DNA of 53,740 bases from Salinarimonas sp. (GTDB lineage: Bacteria; Pseudomonadota; Alphaproteobacteria; Rhizobiales; Beijerinckiaceae), in NCBI GenBank assembly GCA_020832565.1, contig JAFIEI010000025.1:1-53740 (forward strand), read 5' to 3'. Shown one piece after another: positions 1-9,411 of the stretch. The translations under genes and the position numbers were made by a program. The notes below the pieces were generated by a model. That model searched no databases and was not told the origin of the DNA. It saw nothing but the letters and a program-made list of their open reading frames with translations. Numbering within the stretch: position 1 is the first letter of the stretch; every line of letters begins with the position of its first letter.

Positions 1-285
1 AATCCGGCTCCGGGGCGTCGAAACCCCTTCCTGTAGCGGTCGGTGTCGACCGAAAAGGCACCTCCTCGACCTTCATGGCCGGGGAGGCGCTGGCGTATGT
101 CCAGGGCTGCGGCCCAAAGGCCAGTGCGGTCGTCCGTAGACGGCTTTCTAGCTTGTATGTTCGCATTGGCATGCGACATCGATCTGCACGATGATGTCCG
201 TGCTCAGGTGGGAGACCGTTTCTAACTTGGTGCAATGACGCCGTCGGGGAGGGAGGCCGGGGCGCGGCCTTCATGGAGGGGGAAG
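1..285. other. Window edge, no supported gene
   Basis: No gene is supported here. Two overlapping minus-strand frames run off the left edge, one from an ATG at 179 (begins MSHANANIQA) and one from an ATG near 166. Neither has a convincing ribosome binding site and I recognise neither product, so I cannot tell which, if any, is translated. The methyltransferase gene ends at 286. Confidence 0.3.
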
Positions 286-3200
286 TCAGTCGTCCTCTTC
301 CTCTTCCTCGCTTTCGAGCAGGGCGAAGAGGTCGTCTCCGGCCCTGGCTTTTGCGCCGGGCGCCTTGCGTTCGTGAGGCTGAGGGGTTGGCAGCTCGGAT
401 GCCTGGAAGCAGGCGCCGGCAACGACCCTGTCGAGAGCCGATTCGAGCTCCGGCTCCATGGCCAGCGTGGCTTCGAGCACCCAGAGAAGTTCGAGCAATT
501 CGTCGCTCATCCGCGCCGTCCAGTGCTCGGGGCGGATATCGTCAAGGGGCGATGATTTCTTGCCGGCGCGCTTCTTCATGCGGTAGCCGAGCCAGGATTG
601 CACGACTTTCAGGCCCGACACCTCGAATTCCCAGATTGCGGGCGCAACGGGGCCGAAGCGGCCTTCACCGACGATGATCTCGCGCGCATCCTCATCATAG
701 GAATACTTTTCCGGATAGTGCGCGGGATCGGAAGAGACCCCCTTGACGATCCGCGCCGATCCCTGCGGCACCTCATCGCCGCGACCCGGCCCCTGAAAGC
801 GCTCCGCATAGGTATGCAGCCAGATCAGCCTGCGCCCGAGCGCGGCGGCTTCGGTAAAGAGCGCCGCATCCTTCGTCAGCGGCACACGCGGCCCGGGCGT
901 CTCCAGCTCGTTCCAGAACCGCCGCGTATAGGATTGCCCGCCGAGCAGCGCATAAACATAAGCCGCAAGGTCTTCCGCCGAGGGTGCGGAGCCGTATTCC
1001 TTGCCCAACGCGTCGAGCAGGCCAAAGGTGACATTGGGTTCGGTTCCCGCCGCGTCGCGATAGAGGGGGATGATATCTTTGCCGCCACGACCGCAAAAGG
1101 CATCCTTGTCGGGAACGGCGGCACCGACGCAAAGACCAGCCCCATAGCCGATAACTTTCGTGCTCATGGTCATCAGGAAAACCTGATGTTCCGAAACTAA
1201 ATCCCACAGAAGGCCGCCCATTCTATCGTTAACGCGGTTGTCCTCAAACGCGAAATGGCGATCCAAAAAACGCCACATATATTGTCGGATTTCCGGTCTC
1301 GCGTCCTTTCCAGTCAATCCCGAAATAGCGGGAAGCGACAGGCGCGAGGAATGGTGCGGGTATGCGCGTTCAACCTTCCGGTAGTTGTTATTGTGAAACG
1401 CCTTCGGCTTTTCGGCTGCTGGGGTGGCAATAAGCCGATCCCATCTTGTTCGCAGTGTCGTCTCGTTCTCTGCTACAGGCCACGCCCTGCCGAACATCGA
1501 ACCGCTCCGCTGGAAAGGGAACAGATCAATAAGCCTCGGCCAAGCGAAATAATCTCCCTTTCCGGCAGGAAGGAAAGGTGCGTGCCAGCCGTCTGCGCAT
1601 TCTCGCCACACAAGGTCACAGAAATTGGCCAAAGGCTCAAGTTGGCTCAGTTTATCGTCCCGGTCTACGCCTTCGATCTTCGAATACTGCACCTTCGCAG
1701 GCTTATTCGGCGAAGGCTTCGCTGCCCGGACGCCAATGGCGATGGCAACGGGCGTCAGGATATTGAAGACGTTGGGCGTTTTGCGTGTGCCAATGTTATC
1801 GCCGCCCAGATCAATAATCCAAAGCTCATCGAACGTACGGCGCATCACCTCGCGCACCCCAACAAAACCGGGCCCGGCCAGATAGCTCGACGCGGTGATG
1901 AAGGTGACAATGCCGCCGCTCTCCTGCTGCTCGAACAGCCGCCACAAAGCCCAGCGCCAGAAATAGACGTAGTCATTGTAGAGGTTCTTCAGATGCACAC
2001 CCGCCCCGGCTTGCGTCGCCGGATCGGTGAAATCCTTGAGGATGGCGCGTTCGCCCTGCTCCTCCTGCTTTGCAGCCCCCTCGACCTGATCGCCGAACCG
2101 CACCCAGCCGCCCTTGCGCTGCGTGGTCGTGTCGCCATCCTCGATCTGCTGCCGGTCATAAGGCGGGTTGCCCAGGCAGACGAGAATCTCCCCCTCGTTC
2201 TTCACTTTCCGCGCAGCCTCGTGCTCGCGTGTCAGCGCGCGATAGGTCAGCGTCAGCCCGCCGGGCGGGGCGGCGTTGGGGCTTTCCAGCGTATCTGCCA
2301 GATAGATGTTGAGCCGCTTGTCGAGCTTTTCCTCCGGCGCGCCGTCTTCCCGCGCCTCGTTGATGGCGCCTTCCAGCGCCTGGGTCAGGCGCAGATGGGC
2401 GACCGCATAGGGGCCGACCAGCACCTCGAAACCGTGCATATTCTCGGCCATCTGGCGGGCGCGCGCCGGCACGGCGCCGGGGCCGGAGCGCTCGCGCACC
2501 TTGTCCAGACCATGCTTGATCGCCGCGACCGGATAGGTGCCGGTGCCCACCGCCGGATCGAGGAAGACCACCCCGTCATCGGCGAAGCCGAGCTTCTTGC
2601 CGAAACGCTTTTCCAGCAATTCCGACGCCAGACGCACCTGCAATTCCACGACTTCGCGCGGCGTGTAATAGACGCCGTAATCCCGGCGAAGCTTCGGGTC
2701 GTAGGCGGCGAGGAAGTCTTCATAAAAGTAAAGCCACAAATCGGGCTTGGACTTCATGAAATCATGCGGATCGAGCGCTTCGAGCGAGCGTGCCAGAAGT
2801 GCAAAGCCGACCGACAATTCCTTGCGCGCTTCCGGCTGGCCCAGCAATTCGAGGGTGCGCGCGAGCAGGCCGTTATTCTTGTCGAGGATGGCGGCGGCGT
2901 CCGCCGTATCGAGCTTCGCGGCACCCGAAAGCCGTGCGAGCAGCAGCGCATAGGTCACGGTCTGCGCATAGGCATCGGCGAATTTCGCATTGTCGGAATC
3001 CGGAAAGAAGAATTGCCGCCATTCATTGGCCAGAAGCTCAACCGCAGAGCCGGAAACATCGAGTGCGGTCTCGACTTCCGTGCGCAGAAAACGCGTCAGC
3101 GGTGCGAGATAGGCGGCGAGGCCGGATGGCGTGTGCGGAACGCTCGGGCTCCAGTTGAAGAAGCCGCGCAGCAGCCGCTCCAGCGCTTCGGCGTCTGCTT

Positions 3201-3642
3201 GCGAAACCGCAGCCTTGCCTTTTTGCGTTGGATCGTCATTCAGCCGCAGCAGGGGCTGCCCGTCGGGCCGTTCACCCGCATTGTAGAGCGCCCATTCCCG
3301 CCCGTCCGTGTAGATCAGATTGGGCAGGGCTTGCAGCTTCTTCCATTGCTGCTTGTTGTGATCGCCCTTGAGCCGGGGCGCATCCGCGCCGAGGCCGGGC
3401 GCCTTCAATTCGATATAGCCGCAGATCAGGCCGTTGACATAAACGGCGATATCCGGCCTGACCTTGTGGTCTGACAGATGTGTCTCGGTACGGGTTTCGA
3501 TCGTCAGGCCATATTGCGCGCCGGCGGCTTTCAGGAGATCCGCAACGGGCGGCTTGAGCTGATCCTCCGGAGAGGCGGAGCCCGGCAAGGCGAATTTGGA
3601 TTTCAGGGTGTCAGAAAAGGTCTCGAGCGCCGCGAGTTTCAT
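286..3642 (-). CDS. Type ISP-like N6-adenine DNA methyltransferase / restriction-modification enzyme
   Basis: A 1118-residue protein likely to methylate adenine in DNA. Seen: a PD-(D/E)xK nuclease-like signature near the N-terminus (RPD at 62-64, ELK at 78-80); a helical region with YGVYYTP at about 323-329, typical of N6 methylases; SAM motif I DPAVGTGT at about 362-369; catalytic motif IV NPPY at 492-495; and a long C-terminal half resembling the target-recognition region of type ISP enzymes. No helicase motifs are visible, so this is not a full translocating ISP enzyme. It may act as a one-polypeptide restriction-modification enzyme or as a methylase with a remnant nuclease. The tail is very acidic (a run of E and D). 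The start at 3642 is the first ATG. It lies 54 bp downstream of a truncated ISP-type gene on the same strand. Confidence 0.85.
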   Translation of the reverse strand: MKLAALETFSDTLKSKFALPGSASPEDQLKPPVADLLKAAGAQYGLTIETRTETHLSDHKVRPDIAVYVNGLICGYIELKAPGLGADAPRLKGDHNKQQWKKLQALPNLIYTDGREWALYNAGERPDGQPLLRLNDDPTQKGKAAVSQADAEALERLLRGFFNWSPSVPHTPSGLAAYLAPLTRFLRTEVETALDVSGSAVELLANEWRQFFFPDSDNAKFADAYAQTVTYALLLARLSGAAKLDTADAAAILDKNNGLLARTLELLGQPEARKELSVGFALLARSLEALDPHDFMKSKPDLWLYFYEDFLAAYDPKLRRDYGVYYTPREVVELQVRLASELLEKRFGKKLGFADDGVVFLDPAVGTGTYPVAAIKHGLDKVRERSGPGAVPARARQMAENMHGFEVLVGPYAVAHLRLTQALEGAINEAREDGAPEEKLDKRLNIYLADTLESPNAAPPGGLTLTYRALTREHEAARKVKNEGEILVCLGNPPYDRQQIEDGDTTTQRKGGWVRFGDQVEGAAKQEEQGERAILKDFTDPATQAGAGVHLKNLYNDYVYFWRWALWRLFEQQESGGIVTFITASSYLAGPGFVGVREVMRRTFDELWIIDLGGDNIGTRKTPNVFNILTPVAIAIGVRAAKPSPNKPAKVQYSKIEGVDRDDKLSQLEPLANFCDLVWRECADGWHAPFLPAGKGDYFAWPRLIDLFPFQRSGSMFGRAWPVAENETTLRTRWDRLIATPAAEKPKAFHNNNYRKVERAYPHHSSRLSLPAISGLTGKDARPEIRQYMWRFLDRHFAFEDNRVNDRMGGLLWDLVSEHQVFLMTMSTKVIGYGAGLCVGAAVPDKDAFCGRGGKDIIPLYRDAAGTEPNVTFGLLDALGKEYGSAPSAEDLAAYVYALLGGQSYTRRFWNELETPGPRVPLTKDAALFTEAAALGRRLIWLHTYAERFQGPGRGDEVPQGSARIVKGVSSDPAHYPEKYSYDEDAREIIVGEGRFGPVAPAIWEFEVSGLKVVQSWLGYRMKKRAGKKSSPLDDIRPEHWTARMSDELLELLWVLEATLAMEPELESALDRVVAGACFQASELPTPQPHERKAPGAKARAGDDLFALLESEEEEEDD

Positions 3643-3696
3643 CTATATCGTCCACCCTTGAACCAGCTATTAGTAACGCGATGCGCCGAATCACGC

Positions 3697-3858
3697 TCAC
3701 GTTGCAATAGCGCAAATATTACAGGGGTGATGCGCGCGGGCATAGCCCTTGAGCAGGTCCTTGAAAGCCTCGCGGATGACCAGTTCCGAATTCGTGCCGG
3801 AGATCCGCCGCAGCCGGTCGAGCTCGGCGAGATAGTTCTGGATCAGCATCTGGCTCAT
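3697..3858 (-). pseudogene. Truncated N-terminus of a second ISP-type restriction/helicase protein
   Basis: A 53-codon frame absent from longer-ORF lists, starting at the ATG at 3858. Its first 42 residues (MSQMLIQNYLAELDRL, then SGTNSE and REAFKDLLKGYAR) fit the conserved N-terminus I associate with type ISP restriction enzymes and related helicases, which normally run to well over 1000 residues. After GYAR the frame turns into unrelated residues and stops. I read it as the stump left by a deletion that joined it to the intact methylase gene downstream. Family recognition is from memory, so confidence is moderate. Confidence 0.55.
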
Positions 3859-4042
3859 GGGCGCGCCAACTCATTTGGTCAAAAGAATCAACTGATTGCA
3901 GGCATAGTTTCCGAGAATCGAAACACGGCATCCCGCAGCGCAACCGCATCCGACCCCGGCAGCGCTGGAAATCATCGCCCATCCCGTGTATGGAGACGCG
4001 CGGGGGCGCGTGCCGTACCAGCCGAACCAGGACGAGGAGCCC

Positions 4043-5230
4043 ATGCTCAACAGCCTCGACATTGCGAAGGAACCGTCGCAGACGCGCGTCGTCGTGGCCA
4101 TGTCGGGCGGCGTGGATTCATCCGTCGTCGCCGCGATGATGCAGCGCGAGGGCTACGACGTCATCGGCATCACCCTGCAGCTCTATGATCACGGCGCCGC
4201 CGTGCATCGCAAGGGCGCCTGCTGCGCTGGCCAGGATATCCACGATGCCCGTCGCGTCGCCGAGATGCTGGGCATCCCGCATTACGTGCTCGATTACGAA
4301 TCACGCTTCCGCGAGGCGGTGATCGACAATTTCGCCGACAGCTACCTCGCCGGCGAGACGCCGATCCCCTGCGTGGAATGCAATCGTTCGATCAAGTTCA
4401 GGGATCTCCTCGCCACCGCGCAGGAACTCGGCGCCGACGTGCTCGCCACCGGCCATTACGTCGCGAGCCGCGCCAGTGCCGATGGCGGCCGGGCGATGTA
4501 TCGCGCCCTCGATCCTTCGCGCGACCAGAGCTATTTCCTCTATGCGACGACGCCCGAGCAGCTAGCCATGCTGCGCTTTCCGCTGGCCGAGCAGGAAAAG
4601 AGCGAAACCCGCGCGCTCGCCCGCGAGCTCGGTCTGGTGGTGGCCGAGAAGGCCGACAGCCAGGATATCTGCTTCGTGCCCAACGGCAATTATGCCGATG
4701 TCATCGCCAAGCTGAAGCCGCATGCGGCGGAGCCGGGAGATATCGTGCATCTCGACGGGCGGGTGCTCGGCCGCCACGAGGGCATCATCCATTACACGGT
4801 CGGACAGCGCCGCGGGCTCGGCATCGCCGTGGGCGAGCCGCTCTTCGTCGTCGCGCTCGATGCCGATCGCGGACGCGTCATCGTCGGCCCCCGCGAGGCG
4901 CTCGCCACCCGCCGGATCATCCTGCGCGATCTCAACTGGCTGGGCGATGTGCCGCTCGCGGAGATCGGCGAGGCGGGGCTCGAAATCTGCGCACGCGTGC
5001 GCTCCACCCGTGCACCCAACCCGGCGATCCTGCGCGTCCGGGACGGCGTCGCCGAGGTCGAACTGCTCGTGGCGGAGGACGGGATCTCGCCCGGCCAGGC
5101 CTGCGTCTTCTACGAGAGCGAAGACCCGCGCGCCCGGGTGCTCGGTGGCGGCACCATCGCGACGCGCGTCGGTGCGCCGAGGCTCGACACGATCGGCGTC
5201 AGCGCCCCCCAGAATGCCGGCGCGGCCTGA
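4043..5230 (+). CDS. mnmA: tRNA-specific 2-thiouridylase MnmA
   Basis: Transfers sulfur to uridine-34 of Lys, Glu and Gln tRNAs in the cytoplasm. The 395-residue protein has the ATP pyrophosphatase loop SGGVDSS (21-27), the catalytic cysteine in PCVEC (Cys110) and the second cysteine in [10 protein letters not shown] (Cys210). The C-terminal beta-barrel ends in the usual LGGGTI segment. An upstream in-frame ATG exists at 3986, but the ATG at 4043 has a GAGGAG ribosome binding site a few bases upstream and gives the usual family N-terminus. A small methyltransferase gene follows after 29 bp on the same strand. Confidence 0.96.
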   Translation: MLNSLDIAKEPSQTRVVVAMSGGVDSSVVAAMMQREGYDVIGITLQLYDHGAAVHRKGACCAGQDIHDARRVAEMLGIPHYVLDYESRFREAVIDNFADSYLAGETPIPCVECNRSIKFRDLLATAQELGADVLATGHYVASRASADGGRAMYRALDPSRDQSYFLYATTPEQLAMLRFPLAEQEKSETRALARELGLVVAEKADSQDICFVPNGNYADVIAKLKPHAAEPGDIVHLDGRVLGRHEGIIHYTVGQRRGLGIAVGEPLFVVALDADRGRVIVGPREALATRRIILRDLNWLGDVPLAEIGEAGLEICARVRSTRAPNPAILRVRDGVAEVELLVAEDGISPGQACVFYESEDPRARVLGGGTIATRVGAPRLDTIGVSAPQNAGAA

Positions 5231-5259
5231 GCCGCGTTGCGCCAACCAACGGAAAAGAC

Positions 5260-5901
5260 ATGGCCGTCGCCTACGATCTCGAAGGACAAAAGCGCGCCTA
5301 CAAGCGCTGGGCCCCCTATTACGACCGGGTCTATCACAAGCTCCTTGCGGATGCGCATTCGAAGACCGCGCTCGCCGCAGCGAAGGTCGGGCCGGATATC
5401 CTCGAGATCGGTGTCGGCACCGGGCTGGTCCTGCCCTGGTACCCGGATGGGACGCGCGTGATCGGCGTCGATCTCTCCTTCCACATGCTGGAGCGCGCGC
5501 GTGACAAGATGCTCTCCGGCGCCGCACCGCAAACGCGCCTCGTCGCCGCCATGGATGCCTGCCGCCTCGGTTTTGCCGATGAGAGCTTCGATGCCGTGAC
5601 TGTGCCCTTCGTCATCCCCCTCGTGCCCGATCCGGAAGGCGCCCTCGACGAGGCGATGCGGGTGCTCAAGCCGGGCGGCGAGATCGTGATTTCCTCCAAG
5701 CTCGGCTATGACAAGGGCGCAAAGGCGAAAGTCGAGGAATGGGTGGCGCCCTTGATGAAGAAGGTGGGCTGGAGCTCGGCCTTCCGCATCGAGCGGATCA
5801 AGGCCTGGGCGGAGGCGCGCGGAGATGTCGAAGTCGCGGAAATCGCGCCGCTTTTTCCCGTCGGCTGGTTCAAGCTCATGCGCCTCGTCAAGCGCAAGTG
5901 A
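5260..5901 (+). CDS. Class I SAM-dependent methyltransferase (PmtA/UbiE-like)
   Basis: A 213-residue methyltransferase. Seen: SAM motif I ILEIGVGTGLVLPWYP, an acidic motif II (IGVDLS), the post-I region FDAVTVPFVIPLVPDP and a motif III region VLKPGGEIV. The N-terminal YKRWAPYYDRVY segment and the overall size resemble the alphaproteobacterial PmtA-type phosphatidylethanolamine N-methyltransferases, which act at the inner face of the membrane. That substrate is inference; a UbiE-like or other lipid methyltransferase is possible. It lies 29 bp after mnmA and is probably co-transcribed with it. Confidence 0.8.
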   Translation: MAVAYDLEGQKRAYKRWAPYYDRVYHKLLADAHSKTALAAAKVGPDILEIGVGTGLVLPWYPDGTRVIGVDLSFHMLERARDKMLSGAAPQTRLVAAMDACRLGFADESFDAVTVPFVIPLVPDPEGALDEAMRVLKPGGEIVISSKLGYDKGAKAKVEEWVAPLMKKVGWSSAFRIERIKAWAEARGDVEVAEIAPLFPVGWFKLMRLVKRK

Positions 5902-5929
5902 AAAACGGAAAATGCGTGCGTGGCGTCGC

Positions 5930-5958
5930 TTGACACCCCGCGCCGCGCTCCGTATATC
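5930..5958 (+). promoter_or_regulatory. Sigma70 promoter of tRNA-Met
   Basis: TTGACA at 5930-5935 and TATATC at 5953-5958 are separated by exactly 17 bp, and the tRNA begins about 44 bp downstream. This is a near-consensus housekeeping promoter just after the stop codon of the methyltransferase gene. Confidence 0.8.
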
Positions 5959-6001
5959 CCCCGGGCCGACGACGCGCGATCGCGAATGCGATGCGCAACG
6001 G

Positions 6002-6078
6002 GGCGGAGTAGCTCAGCCGGTTAGAGCAGAGGAATCATAATCCTTGTGTCGGGGGTTCGAGTCCCTCCTCCGCTACCA
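6002..6078 (+). tRNA. tRNA-Met (anticodon CAT), probably elongator
   Basis: A complete 77-nt cloverleaf including an encoded CCA. The acceptor stem GGCGGAG pairs with CTCCGCT (G-U at the first pair), the D stem is GCTC/GAGC, the anticodon stem GAGGA/TCCTT encloses loop ATCATAA, and the T arm is GGGGG-TTCGAGT-CCCTC. The anticodon is CAT. The initiator-type C1xA72 mismatch is absent. CAT also occurs in the lysidine-modified tRNA-Ile2, but the stem sequences match what I know of alphaproteobacterial elongator tRNA-Met. Confidence 0.93.
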
Positions 6079-6915
6079 CTTTTTCCCGGGCCAGAAAAGC
6101 AAGTCAGATCAACAACTTGCGCAGGTTCAGCTTCCTGCTCTCCTGTGACGTCTCCATAAGATGTGTCAAAATCGAAAAGCGGAAACGGTCGCTGCCTGAT
6201 CAGGGCAGATGATTGATGCGCCCAGGCTATCTCGCCCGCCGTTCCGGTGGCCGCAATTCTATGCAAATGCGCTCTCGCAGCGGCGGTGCCCGTGAGCTCC
6301 AAGTTTTCCTGATTCGTGCCAGCCGCGGAACTTCAGACTCGTTCGTCGCACGGCGACGTTTGTTGAGATCACTGGCCAGCACCATGGAAGTTGTGGATTC
6401 GAACAGGCTGCCGGAATTGTGTGATGCCGTCATCTTGCGGCTATAGTCTTTCAATAACGAGACTTCTTTTACTGAAGATGAACTGGCAGAACGCCTTGCA
6501 TACGAAACGGTTGCCCACCGGATCCTCGATGGCCTGAACGCAGCGAGGTTCGATCACATCGCGAATTGGCCTCAACTGATCGAGGAATGGGTGTATTTCG
6601 TCGAGAAAAATGCCGGCATCCCAAGGAAGCTTGCGGAGGCCGGGGAGACGGCGGAATTCCCCTTGATCCCGCTTCGTATGATGCCATCTGCGCCCTTGTG
6701 GCTTCATCGCATGCCTTGCGTCAGGCATTAACGATTTTCAGGGCGTTTCGTAATGCTCTGATGCGAAAGAGCACATCGATATGACCTTGCTTCGAACCGG
6801 GGTCGACGGCTTCCATTGCCCATACTGCTGAATAATGGCACACAACGCGAGCGGGGAGCGCTGTCGATTGGCGGGCCGTCGAGGGTGAAACGCGCATTGA
6901 GCGGAGGAGAATCAG
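6079..6915. other. Gene-poor region with possible relict coding
   Basis: No intact gene is supported in these roughly 840 bp. A plus frame from 6447 to 6731 has protein-like composition (contains FTEDELAERL, then WPQLIEEWVYFVEKNAGIP) but no start codon. The frame immediately before it (ending at 6446) and the one after it (ending at 6784) also look partly protein-like, as would be left by a frameshifted, decaying gene. Minus frames over the same DNA are equally open, so the reading is uncertain. Confidence 0.35.
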
Positions 6916-7317
6916 ATGGATCGGACCGATTTTGACGACCTGATCGCCGAAGGCGTCGAAAGCGATGTGTCGCAACGTCTGCTTCTCGTTCTGCTTTCTA
7001 TTGAGGTGGCCGAACAGCGTGGGCCCGACGAGGCCAGTGGCACGCTCACGCCGGTCATGGCCAACGATCTCGAACTCGCACCCGAGATCAGCTTCGAAGC
7101 GCTCGTGGCCGAGGCCGACAGCGTCGGGCAGCCATGGGATATGGTAATGGTTTCCACCCTGACCGATCAGGGCGGGCGGATGCCCGAACGCGATCTTGCA
7201 ACACCCCATCTCGAGAAAATGGCCGACGACGTCGTTCAGGGTCGCGATCTTTCGGCTTACGCGATATTCGACCGGAGCGGAAACCGGCTGGCCCTGAACC
7301 CTGAAAGCACGGGTTAA
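6916..7317 (+). CDS. Hypothetical protein, 133 residues
   Basis: I do not recognise this protein. It is supported as a gene by a strong GGAGGAG ribosome binding site 6 bp before the ATG at 6916. It is soluble and acidic, starts MDRTDFDDLIAEG and has neither a signal peptide nor a membrane segment. A hydrophobic stretch near residues 22-30 (RLLLVLLSIEVAE) looks like an amphipathic helix. No operon partner: a gene-poor stretch lies on each side. Confidence 0.6.
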   Translation: MDRTDFDDLIAEGVESDVSQRLLLVLLSIEVAEQRGPDEASGTLTPVMANDLELAPEISFEALVAEADSVGQPWDMVMVSTLTDQGGRMPERDLATPHLEKMADDVVQGRDLSAYAIFDRSGNRLALNPESTG

Positions 7318-7850
7318 CCTTTCGAACTACCAATCGTTGCTGGTAAACATTGGCTAATTCCCGCCTATCAGCCAATGAAAATGAAAGCCCACGGCATCGC
7401 CGAACGTGATCGCGCCAGCCTGAGCATTGGTCGTGCACTCATTCTCAGGAATGGAAGGGTGCACGCTTGGCCGGAGTCGACATGGCAGCACCACGAGGAA
7501 AGCGCCGGTCTTGCGCGCGAAGCAAGATCGTCAGAAGTGTTTCCAACGCTATCCTGATGGACAGAGCCGGGTCGAGCGTTCCAATTCATTGCTTCGACAC
7601 ATCGTTGCATTCGCCAGCCGGTACCCGCCTGATGCAATGATGGCGTACAGGGCCCTGGGTGGGCAATGTGCGGCAACCAGAAGGCTTTCGCGAAGTGGCG
7701 ATGAAAATCTGCCCCCGCCGCATTCTGGCCCGCAATTGCAACTGCCGGACCGCATCCACTGTCTCCGGTAGACGGCGAATCTGGCACGATCGGCGTCACG
7801 GGGGCTCTGCCCCCGTTGACTTCGGTGTATTCCCCCGGGGGTGGGTGGCC
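7318..7850. other. Intergenic region downstream of icd
   Basis: I see no gene with a plausible start and coding character in these 530 bp. Short frames on both strands lack ribosome binding sites and show no recognisable motifs. The only structure is the hairpin at 7795-7820. Confidence 0.4.
7795..7820 (-). terminator. Candidate terminator hairpin after icd
   Basis: ACGGGGGC-TCT-GCCCCCGT forms a perfect 8-bp GC-rich stem, extendable to 11 bp with one bulged base (GTCA on the left, TGAC on the right). It lies about 30 bp beyond the icd stop codon. No U-tract follows, so intrinsic termination is uncertain. Confidence 0.45.
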
Positions 7851-9344
7851 TCACTCACCCTGGCCGAGGGAATAGCCGCGTTCGCCGTCGAAGCGGTAGA
7901 GCTGTTCGGTCTTGATGACCTCGACCCCGCCGAGGGTGAGGGCGTGCAGCAATTGCCAGGGCAACCCGTTATTCGCCTTAACCGTGAACAGAAAGCGCAC
8001 GCGCCAGTGATCGGTGAGGAGTGTCTGCACCTGAGCCTGCGGCCATACCTTGACGCCACGGTTGCTGATCATGGTCACGGCGACCGGCTGGCATCTCGAG
8101 GCGATGAGCAGCTTGTCGGCGAGGCTGTCCACGTCGACATCCGCCGCATGCACGAAGACATCGATCCCCACCAGTTCCTTCGCCGCAGGCCGGCGCCGCA
8201 CGATCTGCGGAATGGTCGGGGCGGTGACCGGGGCGCCGGTACGAGCCGGCGTCAACGCATAAGGCTCGCGGCCCAGCCGCGCGATCACCGCGTCAGCAAA
8301 ACCTTGTGTCGAGACAAGCTCGCACGAGATCTCGCGCTTGTAGATATCCGCCGTATGGATCCCGGCTTCGATGGTGGCGAGCCAGGCATTGCGGATCGTC
8401 GCCGCGACATCGCCCTGGCCGAGATGCTCGAGCATCTGCACGGCGGCGAGCAGCAGCCCGGACGGGTTGGCCTTGCCCTGGCCCGCAATATCGGGCGCGC
8501 TGCCATGGATCGCCTCGAACATGGCGCCGTTCTCGCCGATATTCGAGGAAGCGCCGAGCCCCACCGAGCCCGCGACTTCGGCTGCGATATCGGAGATGAT
8601 GTCGCCATAGAGATTGCCGGTGACGATCACGTCGAAGCGCCCCGGATCGGCGGCGAGGCGCGCCGCACCGATATCGATGATCCAGTGATCATGCGCGATC
8701 TCCGGATATTCCGCCGCGACCTCCTCGAAGACGCGATGGAACAGCCCGTCGGTCATCTTCATGATGTTGTCCTTGGAGAAGCACGAGACCTTCCTGCGCC
8801 CGTGTGCGCGCGCATATTCGAAGGCGTAGCGGATGATCCGCTCGGTGGCGGGCCGCGAGACCAGCTTCAGGCACTGATAGACCTCGTCGGTCTGGCGATG
8901 CTCGATCCCCGCATAGAGATCCTCCTCGTTCTCGCGCACGATCACCACATCCATGCCGGGATGCTTCGTCGCCACATAGGGGGCGAAGGCGGTGCAGGGG
9001 CGGACATTGGCAAACAGCCCGAGGCTCTTGCGCAGGGTTACGTTGACCGACTTCGCCCCCGTTCCCTGCGGCGTGGTGACCGGGCCTTTCAGGAGCACAC
9101 CGGTCTGCTTCAGGATCTCCCAGGCCTCGGGTGAGACGCCTGACGCGGTACCGGCCCCATAGACCGCGCGCCCGAGCTGCACCGGAACCGGCGTGATGCG
9201 CGCACCCGCCGCGCGGAGCACGGAAAGGGTAGCCTCCATGATCTCCGGGCCGATCCCGTCACCCTCGGCGACGGCGACCGCCGCCGTATCGGGGGAAGCG
9301 TGCAAGGCGGGCTCAAACGTCTTCGGTGCGAATTGCTGGTTCAT
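7851..9344 (-). CDS. icd: Isocitrate dehydrogenase, Thermus/Rickettsia type
   Basis: Oxidative decarboxylation of isocitrate to 2-oxoglutarate in the TCA cycle. At 497 residues it has the length of the Thermus-type enzyme, with an extra C-terminal domain of about 150 residues (after about residue 350) compared with the E. coli type. Seen: nucleotide and substrate motifs GDGIGPEI, TGAKSVNVTLRKSLGLFANVRP split as SVNVTLRK and FANVRP, NEEDLYAGIEHRQ, and the metal-binding region NLYGDIISD. Cofactor preference (probably NADP) cannot be settled by eye. It is divergent from a LysR gene; an operator-like repeat sits between them. Confidence 0.92.
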   Translation of the reverse strand: MNQQFAPKTFEPALHASPDTAAVAVAEGDGIGPEIMEATLSVLRAAGARITPVPVQLGRAVYGAGTASGVSPEAWEILKQTGVLLKGPVTTPQGTGAKSVNVTLRKSLGLFANVRPCTAFAPYVATKHPGMDVVIVRENEEDLYAGIEHRQTDEVYQCLKLVSRPATERIIRYAFEYARAHGRRKVSCFSKDNIMKMTDGLFHRVFEEVAAEYPEIAHDHWIIDIGAARLAADPGRFDVIVTGNLYGDIISDIAAEVAGSVGLGASSNIGENGAMFEAIHGSAPDIAGQGKANPSGLLLAAVQMLEHLGQGDVAATIRNAWLATIEAGIHTADIYKREISCELVSTQGFADAVIARLGREPYALTPARTGAPVTAPTIPQIVRRRPAAKELVGIDVFVHAADVDVDSLADKLLIASRCQPVAVTMISNRGVKVWPQAQVQTLLTDHWRVRFLFTVKANNGLPWQLLHALTLGGVEVIKTEQLYRFDGERGYSLGQGE

Positions 9345-9411
9345 GCGCGGTCTCCCTCGTTCAGGCGCCGGGCCGGCACCCGCTGTGACGATGGCGGGAC
9401 GCTAGCGGAAG

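Noticed and set aside
1255-3474. 739-codon plus-strand frame
   Set aside because: It is antisense to the DNA methyltransferase gene. Long antisense frames are common in GC-rich DNA, and the minus product has clear methylase motifs.
6021-6302. Minus-strand frame ending in a GGTRTPDTRIM-type sequence
   Set aside because: This is the antisense of the tRNA-Met T arm and anticodon arm, a well-known source of spurious protein predictions.
7659-9134. 491-codon plus-strand frame
   Set aside because: Shadow of icd, whose product has complete isocitrate dehydrogenase motifs on the minus strand.
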